A stretch of DNA of 64,000 nt from assembly GCA_032433765.1 (NCBI GenBank), contig JAVIAB010000073.1:55155787-55219786 (forward strand), written 5' to 3'. Under the pieces are notes generated by a model, which was given only the letters and a program-made list of their open reading frames with translations, was not told where the DNA came from and did no database searches. The position numbers and the translations under genes are program-made. The stretch comes from Megaustenia siamemsis. Taxonomy: Eukaryota; Mollusca; Gastropoda; Stylommatophora; Ariophantidae. Below, one piece after another: positions 11,225 through 23,140 of the stretch (positions within the stretch are counted from its first letter, which is position 1; each line of letters starts with the position of its first letter).

Positions 11225-11420
11225 TCCAACCTAGAGGATTAAACTCCTTTCACTCTTTCCTTTAATCTTTAGTCTCCTCTCATGTATTTCCTGTGTCCTA
11301 TTCCTCCTGCGTTATCTTTATTACCCCTGTTTCTCTTCTTCCTCTCTGCTACCCCTGTCCTCACTTTCTTTTACTCTTCTTCCTGTTTTCTTTGTACTCT
11401 ATGGGATACCTCCTTTCATT
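11225..11420. repeat. Pyrimidine-rich tract
   Basis: This tract is almost only C and T on the plus strand (ctcctctcatg, ttcctcctgcg, cttcttcctctctgc). No gene is supported. Confidence 0.5.
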
Positions 11421-11599
11421 TTTCAAATTTTTAATTGTTTTATTACTTTGGTCCAATTAAATCCTGCCTGCCCTTTGTCTACTAATATTTTAAACCTGAC
11501 TCTACAAAAATCCTGGCCACTGTCTTTTTCCGCCAATTTTTAGAGCTGTGTAGTTGTGTATTCTAACTCGGAATTTTGTTGTTTAATGTGTATAGATTG

Positions 11600-11640
11600 T
11601 TATACCTGATGAAGGATTTTGCCGAAACGTTGTGGCTTGT
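11600..11640 (+). ncRNA. Hammerhead-ribozyme-like core
   Basis: The sequence CTGATGA (11606-11612), a short potential stem-loop aGGattttgCC and GAAAC (11624-11628) match the conserved hammerhead core exactly in order and spacing. Helix II would be only two G-C pairs plus a loop. I could not identify a clear helix III and cleavage site downstream. Penelope-like retroelements are known to carry hammerheads of this form with weak helix III. No PLE reverse transcriptase or GIY-YIG domain was recognised nearby. Confidence 0.35.
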
Positions 11641-12164
11641 CTTGCCTTTCTGCTAGTTTAGCTGCTCAATACCAATATATGTTTATTTTCATTGTTTCCT
11701 GTAGCTATACACGAGGCCCCGAATAGTTGTTCATATTTACTATATTTAATTTCTGCGCTTATTTCCTTGTTCAATAACCATTATTGGATTTGTTCGACGC
11801 CAATTACTTACAAGTTACAGCTCTTTAATTAGGCATTGTTCTGCCAAGCCAACCTAACATTACACTTTGGGATTCTGGCTGGATTCACTGAAGTTGATCG
11901 GGCGTTGTGTGTTACGTCATCAAGATGGACGTTCTAAATCGATCGCATGCTCATAATAAAGGGCGAAACGATGGAGTTTTATTTGTGCTCCCTAGTGTGA
12001 TTCTCGGAGTTTCATGTCAGTCAAGAGGAATGTTACCTGTATTCAGGAGAGCTACGAGAGAACGAGGGAGGACTTGTGGACCAGTTTATAGTTTCACATT
12101 GCAGGTCTTGCTGAGGAGGAGATCTTAGGGCTTATGGACTGTTGTTCGACAAGCGATTAGGATA

Positions 12165-12370
12165 ATCCGTCGACTAAAACTAATCTCTTGCTTTTCTGTT
12201 GGCCTTTGCAGCTGTTATCCTTCCTAGTGTTTCTTTATATTCTATAAATCCATCTTTTCGTAGTCGACCTTTGAGTCCGGTGTTATCGCAACATTTACTG
12301 AATGCTTGTCGTGGCGTGTTTTGATCTTTCTTCTGATCACATGGTCAACTATTGCATCTTTATGGCGGGA
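12165..12370 (-). mobile_element. LINE family G C-terminal fragment
   Basis: The plus-strand text (tttcgtagtcgacctttgag, gttatcgcaacatttactga, gatcacatggtcaac) is a diverged relative of 24285-24615. The minus strand would encode the family G C-terminal region (R.GRPRKRW-like, then a helical tail). It is short and broken. Confidence 0.6.
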
Positions 12371-13030
12371 ACCTATTCTTATTCCACACCCCCCCCCCTC
12401 CCCACAAATTCTTCGTTTGTGAACTTCTATCTCTGTTTCCTGTCATGGATCTAACACGTTTCATTTCGGAGGTAGTTACCTGTTCGTGCTTTTCTTAAGT
12501 CTAGTTGGAGCTATCTATTGGTGAAGGACAAGACATCTTACACCGCTACTGCTGCTGAAGAGTCGGGCCTAGTCTCCAGTTAATATTGGGCAACATGCCG
12601 ATTCACGCGGTTCAGGCAGGTACAGCGTCGATCGAAGAACGCATTTCTAAACATGTTTCGATGAAGAAAAAATAGACACCCCCCCCCCACTCAACTTCCC
12701 ACATTTTGTTTATATGTAGCATTGTCTGAATATAACGCGGGATACGAATCTTAAAAAAAAAAAACTTCTCAGATGCTTAAGAAATAAGGGAAACAACAAA
12801 CTTAATTTCAAAGAAAGGCCGTGGCGTAGCAACTGCCACGCTTAAACACAATTCGAAGAATAGAAAAATCTTAACATTGGTTGTTTGTTGTAGCTAGCTC
12901 TTTGCTACTGCTCAGGCATATGCTTTACAAACATAATGGAAGATGGACGCAACGAGAGAGTGCATCGGTATGATTTTAATATGATTGTGTAGTGTTCATC
13001 TTTCCACACTGGTTTTAATGTAATCATATT

Positions 13031-13131
13031 GATTGGGAAAGTAAAGCGGCACGAGCGCAATACCGACCACATTACCCCAAAAATCATGAGCCGAAGATCT
13101 GTAAATTTATGGTCACTAACACCATATTTCT
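13031..13131 (+). mobile_element. SINE1 3' half, fused to LINE sequence
   Basis: The SINE1 3' region from gggaaagtaaagcggcacg through ggtcactaacaccatat is present without the head. At about 13131 it passes directly into LINE family A reverse transcriptase sequence without the usual SINE1 terminus. Either a truncation junction or an insertion breakpoint joins the two. Confidence 0.75.
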
Positions 13132-13836
13132 AGACGACACAGACATACGACTAATATGTAATTTGTACTGGGAGCAAACAGCAATAATAAGATATAACAA
13201 GGAGAACTCAACACCCATGGACATAAAAAGAGGGGTAAGACAAGGATGCATCCTATCACCAAGCTTGTTCAATCTATACACTGAGCAAATCTTTAAAAAC
13301 ATCTCAGAGATACCAGGCCTAAACATTAATGGAAAGATAATCAATAACCTAAGATATGCTGATGATACTGTTCTACTAGCAGAAAATCCTAAAGACCTAC
13401 AACAATTGCTTAATGTGATAAACATAAAAAGCAAAAATTATGTACTAGAAATGAATATCAAAAATGCTAAAACTATGATCATAAAAAGAATACTCTCAAG
13501 ACCTACAATTAAATATCACAGTTGAGGGAATACATCTGGAGATAGTCCAGAGCTACAACTACCTGGGACATACTATAACCAATGATGGAAAATCCAAAAT
13601 TGAAATAAACAAAAGAATAGGTATGGCAAAAAGTAATTTTAATGCCATGAAAAATATACTAACAACAAAACAAATATCAGCAGATCTGAAACTAAGAATG
13701 ACAAAATATTACATCTTCTCAATATTCCTGTATGGTGCAGAAACGTGGACATTAGACAAGAAAACAGAACAGAAAATAGAAGCCTTTGAAATGTGGATTT
13801 ATAGAAGAATAGGTAGAATTGGATGGATGAATTCTG
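13132..13836 (+). mobile_element. LINE family A fragment: reverse transcriptase and C-terminal region
   Basis: The first frame (13109-13525) encodes the palm part of a non-LTR reverse transcriptase. It contains RGVRQGCILSPSLFNLY followed by GKIINNLRYADDTVLLAEN, in which YADD is the catalytic metal-binding motif. After a stop and frame change, the frame from 13623 carries KQISADLKLRMTKYYIF, YGAETWTLDKKTE and FEMWIYRRIGRIGW, the region after the thumb. The copy ends abruptly at about 13836 before the HVKRH...GKRGRGRPR tail that family A has elsewhere. It is 5'- and 3'-truncated and inactive. The style is RTE-like, but the clade is not proven. Confidence 0.8.
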
Positions 13837-14164
13837 TATGTAAACTGTTTATTGCCATGATGTTTTATTTGTGTAATTCATTGGAAACAAATAGATGATT
13901 TTATTTTGACTTATTTGTGGTATATAAAACAGACGTACATAATATTAATTATTATAATATAGTGAAATAACATGTTTACAGTGTCTCGGGTCAACATTAT
14001 ATGAAGAATTTCAAAATTCTTACTTTTGCGCACTTCTCCCGTGCACGAACCATGTCGAACTTTGAACTGAACAGCGAAGCCTAAACTTCTTGTGTGTTCT
14101 AATTCATTTACAAAGATGTAAAATAAAACTCGTCGTAGACTGAGAGTAATTACAGAGAGTCTAA
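13837..14164. other. Unrecognised AT-rich sequence
   Basis: No feature is supported here. It separates the LINE fragment from the decayed DDE transposon copy. Confidence 0.4.
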
Positions 14165-15300
14165 AGATAAAATTCGTTACACTTCAGAACATCGCAATGG
14201 AGATTTACCTATATTTCCGCAGAACGAGTAAACGGGGGGATTCTTTATCGTTCTTTATCAAACTTTCAAGAGAGAACAATGCATTTCTGGTGGTTAAGTA
14301 GGCGGTCATTTTATCGCTGTGTCCAAGAATGTGGACATTTATGTCCAAGGGATACAAATAAGGATGGAGGAAAAGAAGTAGTATATAATTATGATATAGT
14401 CACAAGTGCAAGATTCACCTTTAGAAAGTAGGCGGTGGGGAAAAAACATCATTTGAGAGATGCCACATCTAGTAGCTGTGAGAAGCAAGTCTTTACGTGA
14501 AGTCAAGGAAATGCATAAAAGCGGTTATGATATTGTATATTTAGATGAAACATGGATCAATGCTCACCAAACATGAGAAATGGAATGGCAGTTATCAAAT
14601 AGAAGTATTAAAAGATCGGTACCTAGCAGCAAAGGGAGGTGCTGGATAGTTGCAGGTAGTAGAGTTAATGGGCTTTTGCAGAATTCTGAACTCGTTGTTG
14701 TATAACTGAAACTATCACTCCGAGATGAACGGCCACATATTTAGAGTATGGATTGAGAACACTGTTATTTCAGCATTAGATAGACCCTCTTGTTTATTAA
14801 TGGACAATGCAACGTAATATAACATAGTTGCTCAAGAAGATCAAGTCCCGACACCATCAAATACAAAAGATATGGCTCACGCAGGAACGCATACCATTTA
14901 ACATCTACCTGAAACCTGAATTGCGTTCCATTGTAAAGCTGACACAACAGACACATATTTCAAAAAGACTAGTTAATACAAGAGCATGGGCACATATGCT
15001 TGAGATTACTACCTCACTATTCACACTTAAATCACGCTTTAATAAAATATTGTTGTTGTTGCTGTTGCTTAAATAAAATATGTTTGGGCAAAAATGAAAG
15101 GACAAGTAGCAGCTAAAAATAACACTTTCAAATTATGCGACACGTATTAAGAAGACAGATACACACCCTTTGAAAGATAGATAATGATTACAGGGGAAAA
15201 TGTCATGACCATGTCTTATGTGTAGAAGAGGAATATTGGAAGAAGGAAGGCGTGCGGTTTGTTCATCTCTATGCTGTAACCAAAATGTTATCGTCTGATT
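14165..15300 (+). mobile_element. Decayed second copy of the IS630-like DDE transposon
   Basis: This segment aligns along its length with the element at 53406-55518. The shared parts are the start near cttcagaacatcgcaatgg, the block encoding GYDIVYLDETWINAHQT (first catalytic Asp), a segment with MNGHIFRVWIEN, and LLMDNAT, where the second catalytic Asp is kept. Next come the block around LKPELRSIVKLTQQ and a final WAKMKGQVAAKNNTF. Multiple stops and frameshifts are present. About 110 bp of unrelated sequence (14965-15075, ending in a TTG/TTGC-rich run) interrupts the 3' part and removes the NPIE region. Confidence 0.75.
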
Positions 15301-15366
15301 CTAAATGACAATCATTACTCTGAAGAAGTCTGCCGCAAAATAAATTGGCTTGCCTGCATGTTGATA

Positions 15367-15628
15367 AAGTAAAAAAGTAAAGTACCCCCGTCACGCCAAG
15401 TGGCGTATAGGGAAATATGGTGTTAGTGACCATACATTTTACAGACCATCAGCACATGATTTTTGGGGTAATGTGGTCGGTATTACGCCCATGCTGATTT
15501 ACTTTCCCAGAAAAAAATCCGGTACCCATTTAAGGCTGGGTGAACCCGGAAGCCGTCGGTTTGGGATCGAACCCTACCCCTTGTCCTTTGTAGTCAAGTT
15601 CACTAACCACTGAGCCATCGCGGCTCCC
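15367..15628 (-). mobile_element. SINE1, full length, with target-site duplication
   Basis: The minus strand carries head, A and B boxes, core and 3' end. The 12-bp repeat tgcatgttgata lies at 15355-15366 and 15629-15640. Differences from the other copies are few, so this is a relatively recent insertion. Confidence 0.9.
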
Positions 15629-15640
15629 TGCATGTTGATA

Positions 15641-16194
15641 TAAAATTGTAAAACATGTAATTTTCAGGTCCATTCCAATCATCTAGAAGATTTCATTAAT
15701 GAATATAACTAATTATAATTTGTTCAGCTTAAGAAACATTCACTATCATATCTGCTTTTACTATTTACACATTTGATTCCTTCTGACGTTGATAATTGTT
15801 TCATATAAACATGTAGCCTACAAGACAAAACCAAGACATATAATTAAATATTATTTGTAACAGTGTGCCCACATTTTGACGAAATGCCTATGGCTTATCA
15901 AAAATCAAGAAATTGTTAAGTTTACTGTAAATTCTATTTTTTAGGGGCGCAATAATTGCTGCATTGATAAAGATCAGAGGAACCAGCCACTTTTAGTAAA
16001 CTGTATTACCTATATTATTTGAAATGATAAATGTGTAACGTCATGGACAATGTATGAATGACTACATGTTACAAAATCATCGTATTCCATCCAGGGTTGT
16101 CCGAGGTGTGTTTGATGACGTGGCATGAGTTTTGAAACAGACTACAGCAATATTCTCTCAAGCATCAAAGGACAAGAACACGTTAGTGATCCTT
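15641..16194. other. Unrecognised AT-rich sequence
   Basis: No gene, SINE or LINE fragment could be supported in this stretch. Confidence 0.4.
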
Positions 16195-16475
16195 GAATGT
16201 GACTAGGACCATCATCGTCATCATCATCGAGTGCCCTCTCCGCATCAAAGGTTGGCTACCATGGAGCGCCATTCCACTCTGTCTCTTGCTTTGATGGTGC
16301 AGATTGCCATAGGCTGACTTGTCCATCTTTTGATGTTACTCGTCCATGTTAGTCTTGGTCTGCCTCTGCCTCTTTTACCTTGTATTTTCCCTTCTAATAT
16401 TACTTTTATTAGACTGTTGTGTCTTTTAACATGACCAACAAATTTCATTTGTCTTGCTCTAATTGTGTTTAGACT
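16195..16475 (-). mobile_element. LINE family A C-terminal fragment
   Basis: The minus-strand frame 16448-16245 reads KFVGHVKRHNSLIKVILEGK, then GKRGRGRPRLTWTSNIKRW and a short tail with CTIKARDRVEWRSMVANL. This is the family A end domain. Beyond it the (ATC)n run at about 16210-16229 is the family's simple-sequence 3' tail. The upstream domains are missing. Confidence 0.8.
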
Positions 16476-17432
16476 AGGACCAAGACACTCAATAGCGCAT
16501 GTGTTGAACGTAGCCAGTTATTTATATGTGGGCGCTTGTAACAGAATTAGCGTACCATAACTGATCAAGATAAATCTTCCCGGAGTCGGCCTGAGCAAAA
16601 AAAAAAACGTATAAACAATCTCGCCAAAACGAGTAGATTGGAAGAAGGAATGCAATTTGCTTTATAAAAAAAAGTCATGCTGAAACCAGATATGCCGAGC
16701 CGAAATGTGAATCTTGTTGCAGACAACAGCATCACTCATCTACACACTTCTGACACACTTTGCAAACGATGAAGAGAATTGGTTGTTGAGAAAACACCAG
16801 AGTAAAAAAAAAACACCAGTGGCGTGTGAGTGAATTAGTCTCAGGTGAGGAAGAGTTGCGTAATTGTTACGTTCATTGCTTGATTCGGTGACATATATTG
16901 TATGTGGTACATGTATTGTATTTATAGACTACTACTGGATTGGGGGTATTGCGAGTCAAATGTGGTTTTCTTGCGGCCGAGGTCCTAAAACTAGCAAGCA
17001 TTTCCTATCAGTTATTTCCATGATCTATGATCTAGGTACATAGTTTCATATATTACTTCCCACTGACAGCTGTTTTGTGTAGTATCTAAATAATATTTTA
17101 GTTACAAATCTATAGATCTCAGAGCATGTATGCACCAAGATGACCTGAATCTATTACATTTTCCTCAATCATGAAACTGATATTCTTTGAAGCTTTTTTT
17201 GAAAACATAACACAAATACACACAAAGACATACACACATACATAAATACAATATCTATCAATATGTGTATGTTAATTGTTTCTAGATTATTGCTAATGGC
17301 AATAAATATTTCAGAAAGTGAACAATTGTGACACTTTCTGGTATACGATATTTATTTTACCGCCACAGAAAATAAGAGAAAATAATTATATGTTGAAATA
17401 GAATGGCTAACGAGGCAACATACCTGAAGTCT
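16476..17432. other. Unrecognised sequence
   Basis: Apart from short poly(A) runs and an (ACA/CATA)-rich patch at 17210-17250 I see nothing identifiable here. Confidence 0.4.
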
Positions 17433-17591
17433 CTGCAGTGGTCGGGTATATTGATATACAAGAGCTAGTACTGCAGTGGTCGGGTATATTGATATACAAG
17501 AGTTAGTACTGCAGTGGTCGGTATATTGATATACAAGAGCTAGTACTGCAGTGGTCGGGTATATTGATATACAAGAGTTAGTACTGCAGTG
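17433..17591. repeat. 38-bp minisatellite, four units
   Basis: The units start ctgcagtggtcgggtata and continue ttgatatacaagagYtagta. Unit lengths are 38, 38, 37 and 38 bp. The variants ctagta and ttagta alternate between units 1-4, hinting that a two-unit block was duplicated. Confidence 0.95.
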
Positions 17592-18449
17592 CCTCTGGGA
17601 TGGACACTACACAACTTTCTAGCAGAACTTTGGAAATCAAGAAAGTCATAGCAACCCTTTTCACCACCTTCCTGGTCAGAGAGCTAGCACTTCATGTTCA
17701 TGCCACGCAATGTACGTACCTTTCAATCGCTGACTAAGCGATTGTTTGGCTTGGAAAAGGGGTGGGGAGGAGGAGGGGGGATTGTTTGCCTACTTCTTGG
17801 CGAGCTTGATTCATTCAAGCCATGTCTTGTAGGTTATAATTTATTAGATCACAATTGCCATCAAAATGAAAGTCAAAACTACTTTGTATGAGCCACTGCC
17901 CTTGCCCGGACGATCAACCTCACCACACTGCCTAGCTATATAACCCTTATAATGACAATGTGATCAAGATGTATGAAGTTTCGTATACGAAGGGACATAA
18001 TCGGTACAATTATTTCCAAACTACGCAGTTATTACTATGGGGAATTAACAGGGCACAATGCGGGTATAAAACTACGCTTTATGTAGTGGAGACCAATTTC
18101 GGCTAACGACGGAAAGACAACAAAGGAGATCGAATGAAGATTGAACGTAAGTATGAACAAAAAATGTACAAAATATTCCAAGGAAAGGAAAACAGGTGGC
18201 GGAATGGATAATTTGTTGGGCTCCAAACTAGGAGAACGCGGGTTAGAATCGGGGTAGGATCAAATGCCTGTTTTTGTTTGGTCTGGGGCGAAATAAAAAT
18301 TCAAAGCCGAACACCTCGTGGCGACTGCAATGAACAAATGACAGCAACATATGGATGTGAAAGAAGGACTATTGATAGAACTGTAGAAAAATAAATGAAT
18401 GCCTTCTAATACAAGTGTTACAGAAGACTCTTGTTGGCATGGAAAATGT

Positions 18450-18995
18450 ACAACTGAAATAAACAAAAGAATAGGAATGGGAAAAGTAATTTTAATGTCA
18501 TGAAGAACATACTAACATCAAAACAAATAACACCAGGGCTAAAACTAAGAATAGCAAAATGTTACATCTTCTCAATATTCCTATATGGTGCAGAAACATG
18601 GACATTAGACAAGAAAACGGAACAGAGAATTGAAGCCTTTGAAATGTGGATATATAGAAGAATAGGCAGAATTGGATGGAAGGAAAAGAAAACAAACGAT
18701 GAAGTCTTAAAACAACTAAAAATAAAAAGAGAACTACTAAGCACAACTCAAAGAAGGCAAATGTAATTTTTGGGCCATGTTAAAAGACACAACAACCTAC
18801 TAAAACTAATCCTGGAGGGGAAAATACAAGGTAAAAGAGGCAGAGGCAGACCAAGATTAACATGGACGAGTAACATCAAAAGGTGGACAAATCAGCTTAT
18901 GACAACCTGCACCATCAAAGCAAGAGACATAGTAGAATGACGTTCCATGGTAGCTAACCTTTGTTGCAGAGATGGCACTCGATGGTTATGATGAT
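18450..18995 (+). mobile_element. LINE family A C-terminal fragment
   Basis: The frame from 18500 reads KQITPGLKLRIAKCYIF, YGAETWTLDKKTEQRIEAF and IYRRIGRIGWKEKKTNDEV. It ends at a premature stop after QRRQM. Further on, FGHVKRHNNLLKLILEGK, GKRGRGRPRLTWTSNIKRW and a short end follow, then a catatgatga-type tail. The copy is 5'-truncated and lacks the reverse transcriptase core. It supplies the C-terminal part that the copy at 13132 has lost. Confidence 0.8.
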
Positions 18996-19808
18996 TATTG
19001 GCAGAGAAATGAACAAACATGTCCATTTTGCATACTTAATCTACATATTTATATTTATCTAACATATAACATATTATATATGAATTTTCAGATAGATTAA
19101 CAAGGTATTAGATTTCACCAAATATCAAGATGATACAAGATATGTAAAAAGAATATGGTTTGATGGCGGTTTACACTAATCAAATTGAGCCTGGCGCACT
19201 ATGTGGCGAAACGTACGGAAAGAGTTCAATAAATATTTCTGAAATAAGGTTACTAAAGAACACAGGAGTAAACGCAAATAGCATATTTTGGCTACATACA
19301 ATGACATGACAGCTAGATAAGATCAGTATGGAGGGCATGGCACCAGGCAGACGAGATAGAATACTGTGAAGAAAGTAGGTGCAAAAACGAGTTGGGATTG
19401 ACTGCTGCAAACGTTGGATATCTCGGGCAGGACAAATACATTTTCAGAGCAGCTGCCATGGATGCCAAATTTCAATATGAACAAATTAGATGATGAACAT
19501 AAATGTCAGTACATGTTACTGCTGGCTTTCTTAGATGTACACTTACGAATGATCTACCTTGGTACCTTTCTTTATTTAATACAGTCATCTGAGATGCTGA
19601 TAGTTTGGTTTCAGACCACCACAATAAAGCGAGATCATCTCTAACACAAGCCTCATTATCCGTGGATCTATTTTGCTAGGAAAAAAAAAAAAACTCTCGT
19701 GTCAAAGACAAGCAAGACAGTTCTGCAGATGTACACAAAGTATGGCATTTCAACACAGACAGGCCGAAGGACGTAAGGAGATGTTTGAAAATTAGATTTG
19801 TGATTTTA
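18996..19808. other. Unrecognised sequence
   Basis: Small open frames on both strands show no family resemblance. A possible degenerate LINE piece near 19260-19400 (minus strand) could not be confirmed. Confidence 0.35.
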
Positions 19809-19819
19809 GTTTTACTTTA

Positions 19820-20076
19820 AAACAAAACTAAAGACCCCCGTCACGCCAAGTGGCGTAAAGGGAATATGGTGTTAGTGACCATAATTTTACAGACCTTCAG
19901 CACATGATTTTTGGGGTAATCTTGTCGGTATTACGCCCGTGCTGCTTTACTTTCCCAGAAAAAAATCCGGTACCCATTTAAGGCTGGGTGAACCCGGAAG
20001 CCGTCGGTTGGGATCAAACCCTACCTCATGTCCTTTGTAGTCCATTTCACTAACCAGTGAGCTATCGCTGATCAAG
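19820..20076 (-). mobile_element. SINE1 with damaged head and possible target duplication
   Basis: Core and 3' end are conserved on the minus strand, but the first bases of the head are replaced (ctgatcaagg instead of cggctccc on the plus strand). The 11-bp gttttacttta occurs at 19809-19819 and 20077-20087 and fits a target duplication. Confidence 0.8.
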
Positions 20077-20391
20077 GTTTTACTTTACTTTTAAAAAAAT
20101 ATAAAAAAAAAAAAAACAGGCAGAAAACAGTTGGAGGCAATTGAATGGCTTAAAAGTGAAAAAAAAATGTACAACACAGATTCGTGCTGCCCGCGACGAC
20201 CGTTCAGCGACTCGGAAGTATGCATCATGAGCTATGTACTTTTTCTTCAGAACGCTACACGTTCACTAGAATAGAACCAACGATCAGGATGAACGCTTTG
20301 TCAGTTGCTGGAACAGGGACATAGCAGTTACTAGAATACCTCGCTTACCAATCGGTTCCAAAGTCTAACATCTGAAGTCCAACACAGTCTA

Positions 20392-20478
20392 CAACAGAAC
20401 TGATACAATGCACTGTAGATAGAAGATTGTGGAGGGATATGATCGCCTACGCCAACCGGTAGGGCACATGATGATGAT
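20392..20478 (+). mobile_element. LINE family B 3'-end fragment
   Basis: The text gaagattgtggagggatatgatcgcctacgccaaccgg (positions 20423-20459), followed by an (ATG)n run, is the plus-strand family B 3' end. Compare the minus-strand copy at 31025. Only about 85 bp remain. Confidence 0.65.
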
Positions 20479-21043
20479 GATGTATAATTAGAGTATGAAG
20501 CAAGTACACTCTGCAGTCAGACAATCAGTATGTAATGGGGACTATCAATGTAACGTACTTTGCTCTGGCTTTTGGAAAGAGAATTGGAGCGGCTATGGAT
20601 ATGTCTTCACTGCCGTGACGCTACTTTAAAAAAAAAAATCTTGCATAAAGTAGTTAATCTCGGTGAATAGAATAACTTCGATGCGCTACAAGACTGGCTT
20701 GTGTGTTTCCATTTACATAGCAGGTATGATCTTGGTCAGTTTTGATTTACTGATCCCTACGCCAGCAATCAGGTGTGCTTATCTTAAAAATAATACCTTC
20801 TTTACTTACCTTATTTACATTTGCCATGAAGCGTTGCATGGAACATCATGCTGATGAAATAGTATAGACAACATGAAACATTGCAGAGAAACAGAGTCCT
20901 AGAAGTATAAAACAGAAGAGCTAAAAGACTGGAAACTGCATCTCCTCTTGACGCTGAAAGGTAAATAGAAAAGGAAAACATATTACATTTGACATTGGTG
21001 TGTGATATATCATGATCATGTCTGACATTAACAAGAGTTACCG

Positions 21044-21195
21044 GTGATTATCATCAAGTACCAATCTGTTGACGTAGGTGAAGCTGTCTCTATACAACTT
21101 TCAATCTCTAGTTTTCTGATGATGACTTTCTACCAAGCATTCTCCTTTAGCTGTCTGGTATCTTTCATCTTTGCTGGTCTATCTCTCCTTCCATC
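21044..21195 (-). mobile_element. LINE family B 3'-end fragment
   Basis: On the plus strand it starts with tatcatcaagtacc and ctgttgacgtaggtgaagctg, the family B 3' terminus in reverse. It continues through decayed C-terminal sequence to about 21195. Confidence 0.55.
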
Positions 21196-21260
21196 AATAT
21201 GTTGTTGTTGTCGCACTACATTCCAGCTGTTTCCATTTCATTATATCTGTCAAAATACCG

Positions 21261-21574
21261 GGGGACTGGTTGGTCTCGAGGCAAGACGCCGGCCACGAGA
21301 CAGAGAGGTTATGGGTTCAAATCCTGGCTGCACTGGTTGGGATCTTTATTTATGATTTCTCTCTGCGGCAACCACCCCTGGTCTTAGCAGCGACTTGAAA
21401 CGTAAATTACTCATCGACGGAAAAAAAAATATGAGTACCTCCGAAGACGAAGTTATCTGCCTGTGCAGCGAGGGACCCCTGTGCACACGGCTGCCCGGGA
21501 AAAACGGATTAACACGCACAATTCAGTTCTCTAGGGACTTCGTCAGAGGTAAAAGCTGGCGAACGAAAAAAAAA
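21261..21574 (+). mobile_element. SINE2, near full length
   Basis: The head gggggactggttggtctcga and the later gggttcaaatcctg (B-box-like) suggest derivation from a tRNA with a long variable arm. The body follows: tgcggcaaccacccctggtc, catcgacggaaaaa, tatgagtacctccgaag, gagggacccctgtgcacac, ggcgaacgaaaaaaa. The A-rich end and shared structure with the copies at 22338, 31937 and 49020 define the family. Open frames across it in all three plus-strand frames are by-products. Confidence 0.8.
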
Positions 21575-21639
21575 TCTGTTTTACTGTACTTTCGAGGCGA
21601 CGAAGACGACACACGTGGTTGACATTTTAGAATCCCTAG

Positions 21640-22330
21640 TTCGACCAGATATTTGTGTCAGGCTTTGCACAGGACATGTATTGTATCTCGCCACACGTTC
21701 TTGTTCTCGGCGAGCCTCTCAACTCTGACAAGGAAGCTCATGCCCGCTATTGTTGTCTCTCGCCTCAATGTTCTCTTTTAGTGTTTCTCTAGGTCAGCCT
21801 CTTTCTCTTTTACCTTCTGGTTCCAATTTTAGGGTCTGCTTGGAATACGACCAACTTCTTCTCTTGATCATATTTTTGGATGCTTTGTCATTTCTCCACT
21901 AGTCTTAAATTCATGCTATTGTGTAAGAAGTATTTTCCTGAGGCATTTGTATTCATATACATCTAATTTATTTTCTACTTTTTTTGCTTGTTTTTCAACT
22001 CTCACGTACATAAGGGGTAGATAATACATTTGATTGAAAAATCTTGAGTTTTGTTTTTGTGCTTAGTAATCTTGATTTATAGAATTTTATCAAAGTGTCT
22101 GAAAGTCATTGCTGCTTTTGCTATTCTGATTCTAATTTCTATTTTGTGTCTCCCCCTTGATCAAAGCAGCTTCCAAGATACCCAAAATCATCTGCTTACT
22201 TCCACCACTTTAAATTACATTTTTTTAACATTCTGAACGAATTTGATTTTTCACTGCCATCGTCTTGTTTTCGTTGATCGTAAATCCTTGTTTGATAGAG
22301 CATATATTGTTGTTGTGTCATTTTCACATT
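21640..22330 (-). mobile_element. LINE family H C-terminal fragment
   Basis: On the minus strand decayed frames give RIAKAAMTF (post-thumb region), then KRRSWSYSKQTLKLEPEGK, RERG-PRETLKENIEARDNN and a short end. The GKR.RGRPRETLKR.L.REA pattern is shared with 35655-35970. Several stops and the lack of a reverse transcriptase core mark it as a relic. Confidence 0.6.
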
Positions 22331-22337
22331 GCTACTT

Positions 22338-22580
22338 TCTTTTTAACGTCCGCCAGCTTTCTCCTCTGGTGAAGTCACTTAAGAACTGAATCTAGTGTTA
22401 ATTCCCTGGCTGCCGTGTGCACAGGGGTCCCTCGCCGCACAGGCAAAAAACTCCGACTTTGGAAGTACTCATATTCTTTACGTCGATGAGTATTTAACGT
22501 CAATCAAGCCAGGCCTCGCTGCTGAGACCTGGACCAGAGGTATTTGCCACAGAGTGAAATGACAAATCACTACTGAATGT
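22338..22580 (-). mobile_element. SINE2, head-truncated
   Basis: The minus strand carries the SINE2 body (gtgcacaggggtccctcgc and atgagtatttaacgtcaat on the plus strand). The copy is more diverged than the one at 21261. The tRNA-like head is missing or unrecognisable. Confidence 0.75.
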
Positions 22581-22581
22581 T

Positions 22582-23085
22582 GTCTCCGCATCGAATATTG
22601 GCTACTATGGAACGCCATTCTGTTGTCTCTTGCTTTGATGGTGCAGGTTGTCATAGACTACTGATAAGAACGATGTCGTCTGCAAAATTAAGATTCTCCA
22701 TTTGAGACCCAAGTGTCTATCCAATGTCTTGGGTACATATTTAGCATTTCTGCGTTATGAAGTTGAAGGCATTTCTAAATACGTGTAGAGGTAAAATACA
22801 TCATTGCTTCACTTAAAAATTAATCTGGAACCATTCATTCAGCCCTGCCCCTGCGCGAACTGCACAAGATAAACTGTCATACGTATCTTTGATGATGTTA
22901 ATGATTTTTGTTGGTATTCCATATTATCTTAGCCTCACAATGAGACTACCTATTTTGTCGAAAGCCTTTCAGAAAGTAATGACATTAATATGAAATGGCT
23001 TCTGCTTTTCCATTTGATTACTGGACAAAATGAAGGTAATTATTTCCTCCAGGTGATATTTACGCCTCTATCTTGTATTTAAACA
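22582..23085 (-). mobile_element. LINE reverse transcriptase fragment with FADD box
   Basis: Read on the minus strand, decayed frames give AFDKIGSLIVRLR, YGIPTKIINIIKDTYDSLSC (the palm region after the first Asp), then MENLNFADDIVLIS, where FADD is the catalytic box. At 22582-22655 it adjoins a short family A 3' piece (ggctactatggaacgccatt, cttgctttgatggtgcagg). It lacks the endonuclease and C-terminal parts. Confidence 0.7.
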
Positions 23086-23140
23086 CACAGACTGATGTCC
23101 AAAACAAGGGTGTGTTCAGCCACCCGATATGCCAGTCTAT

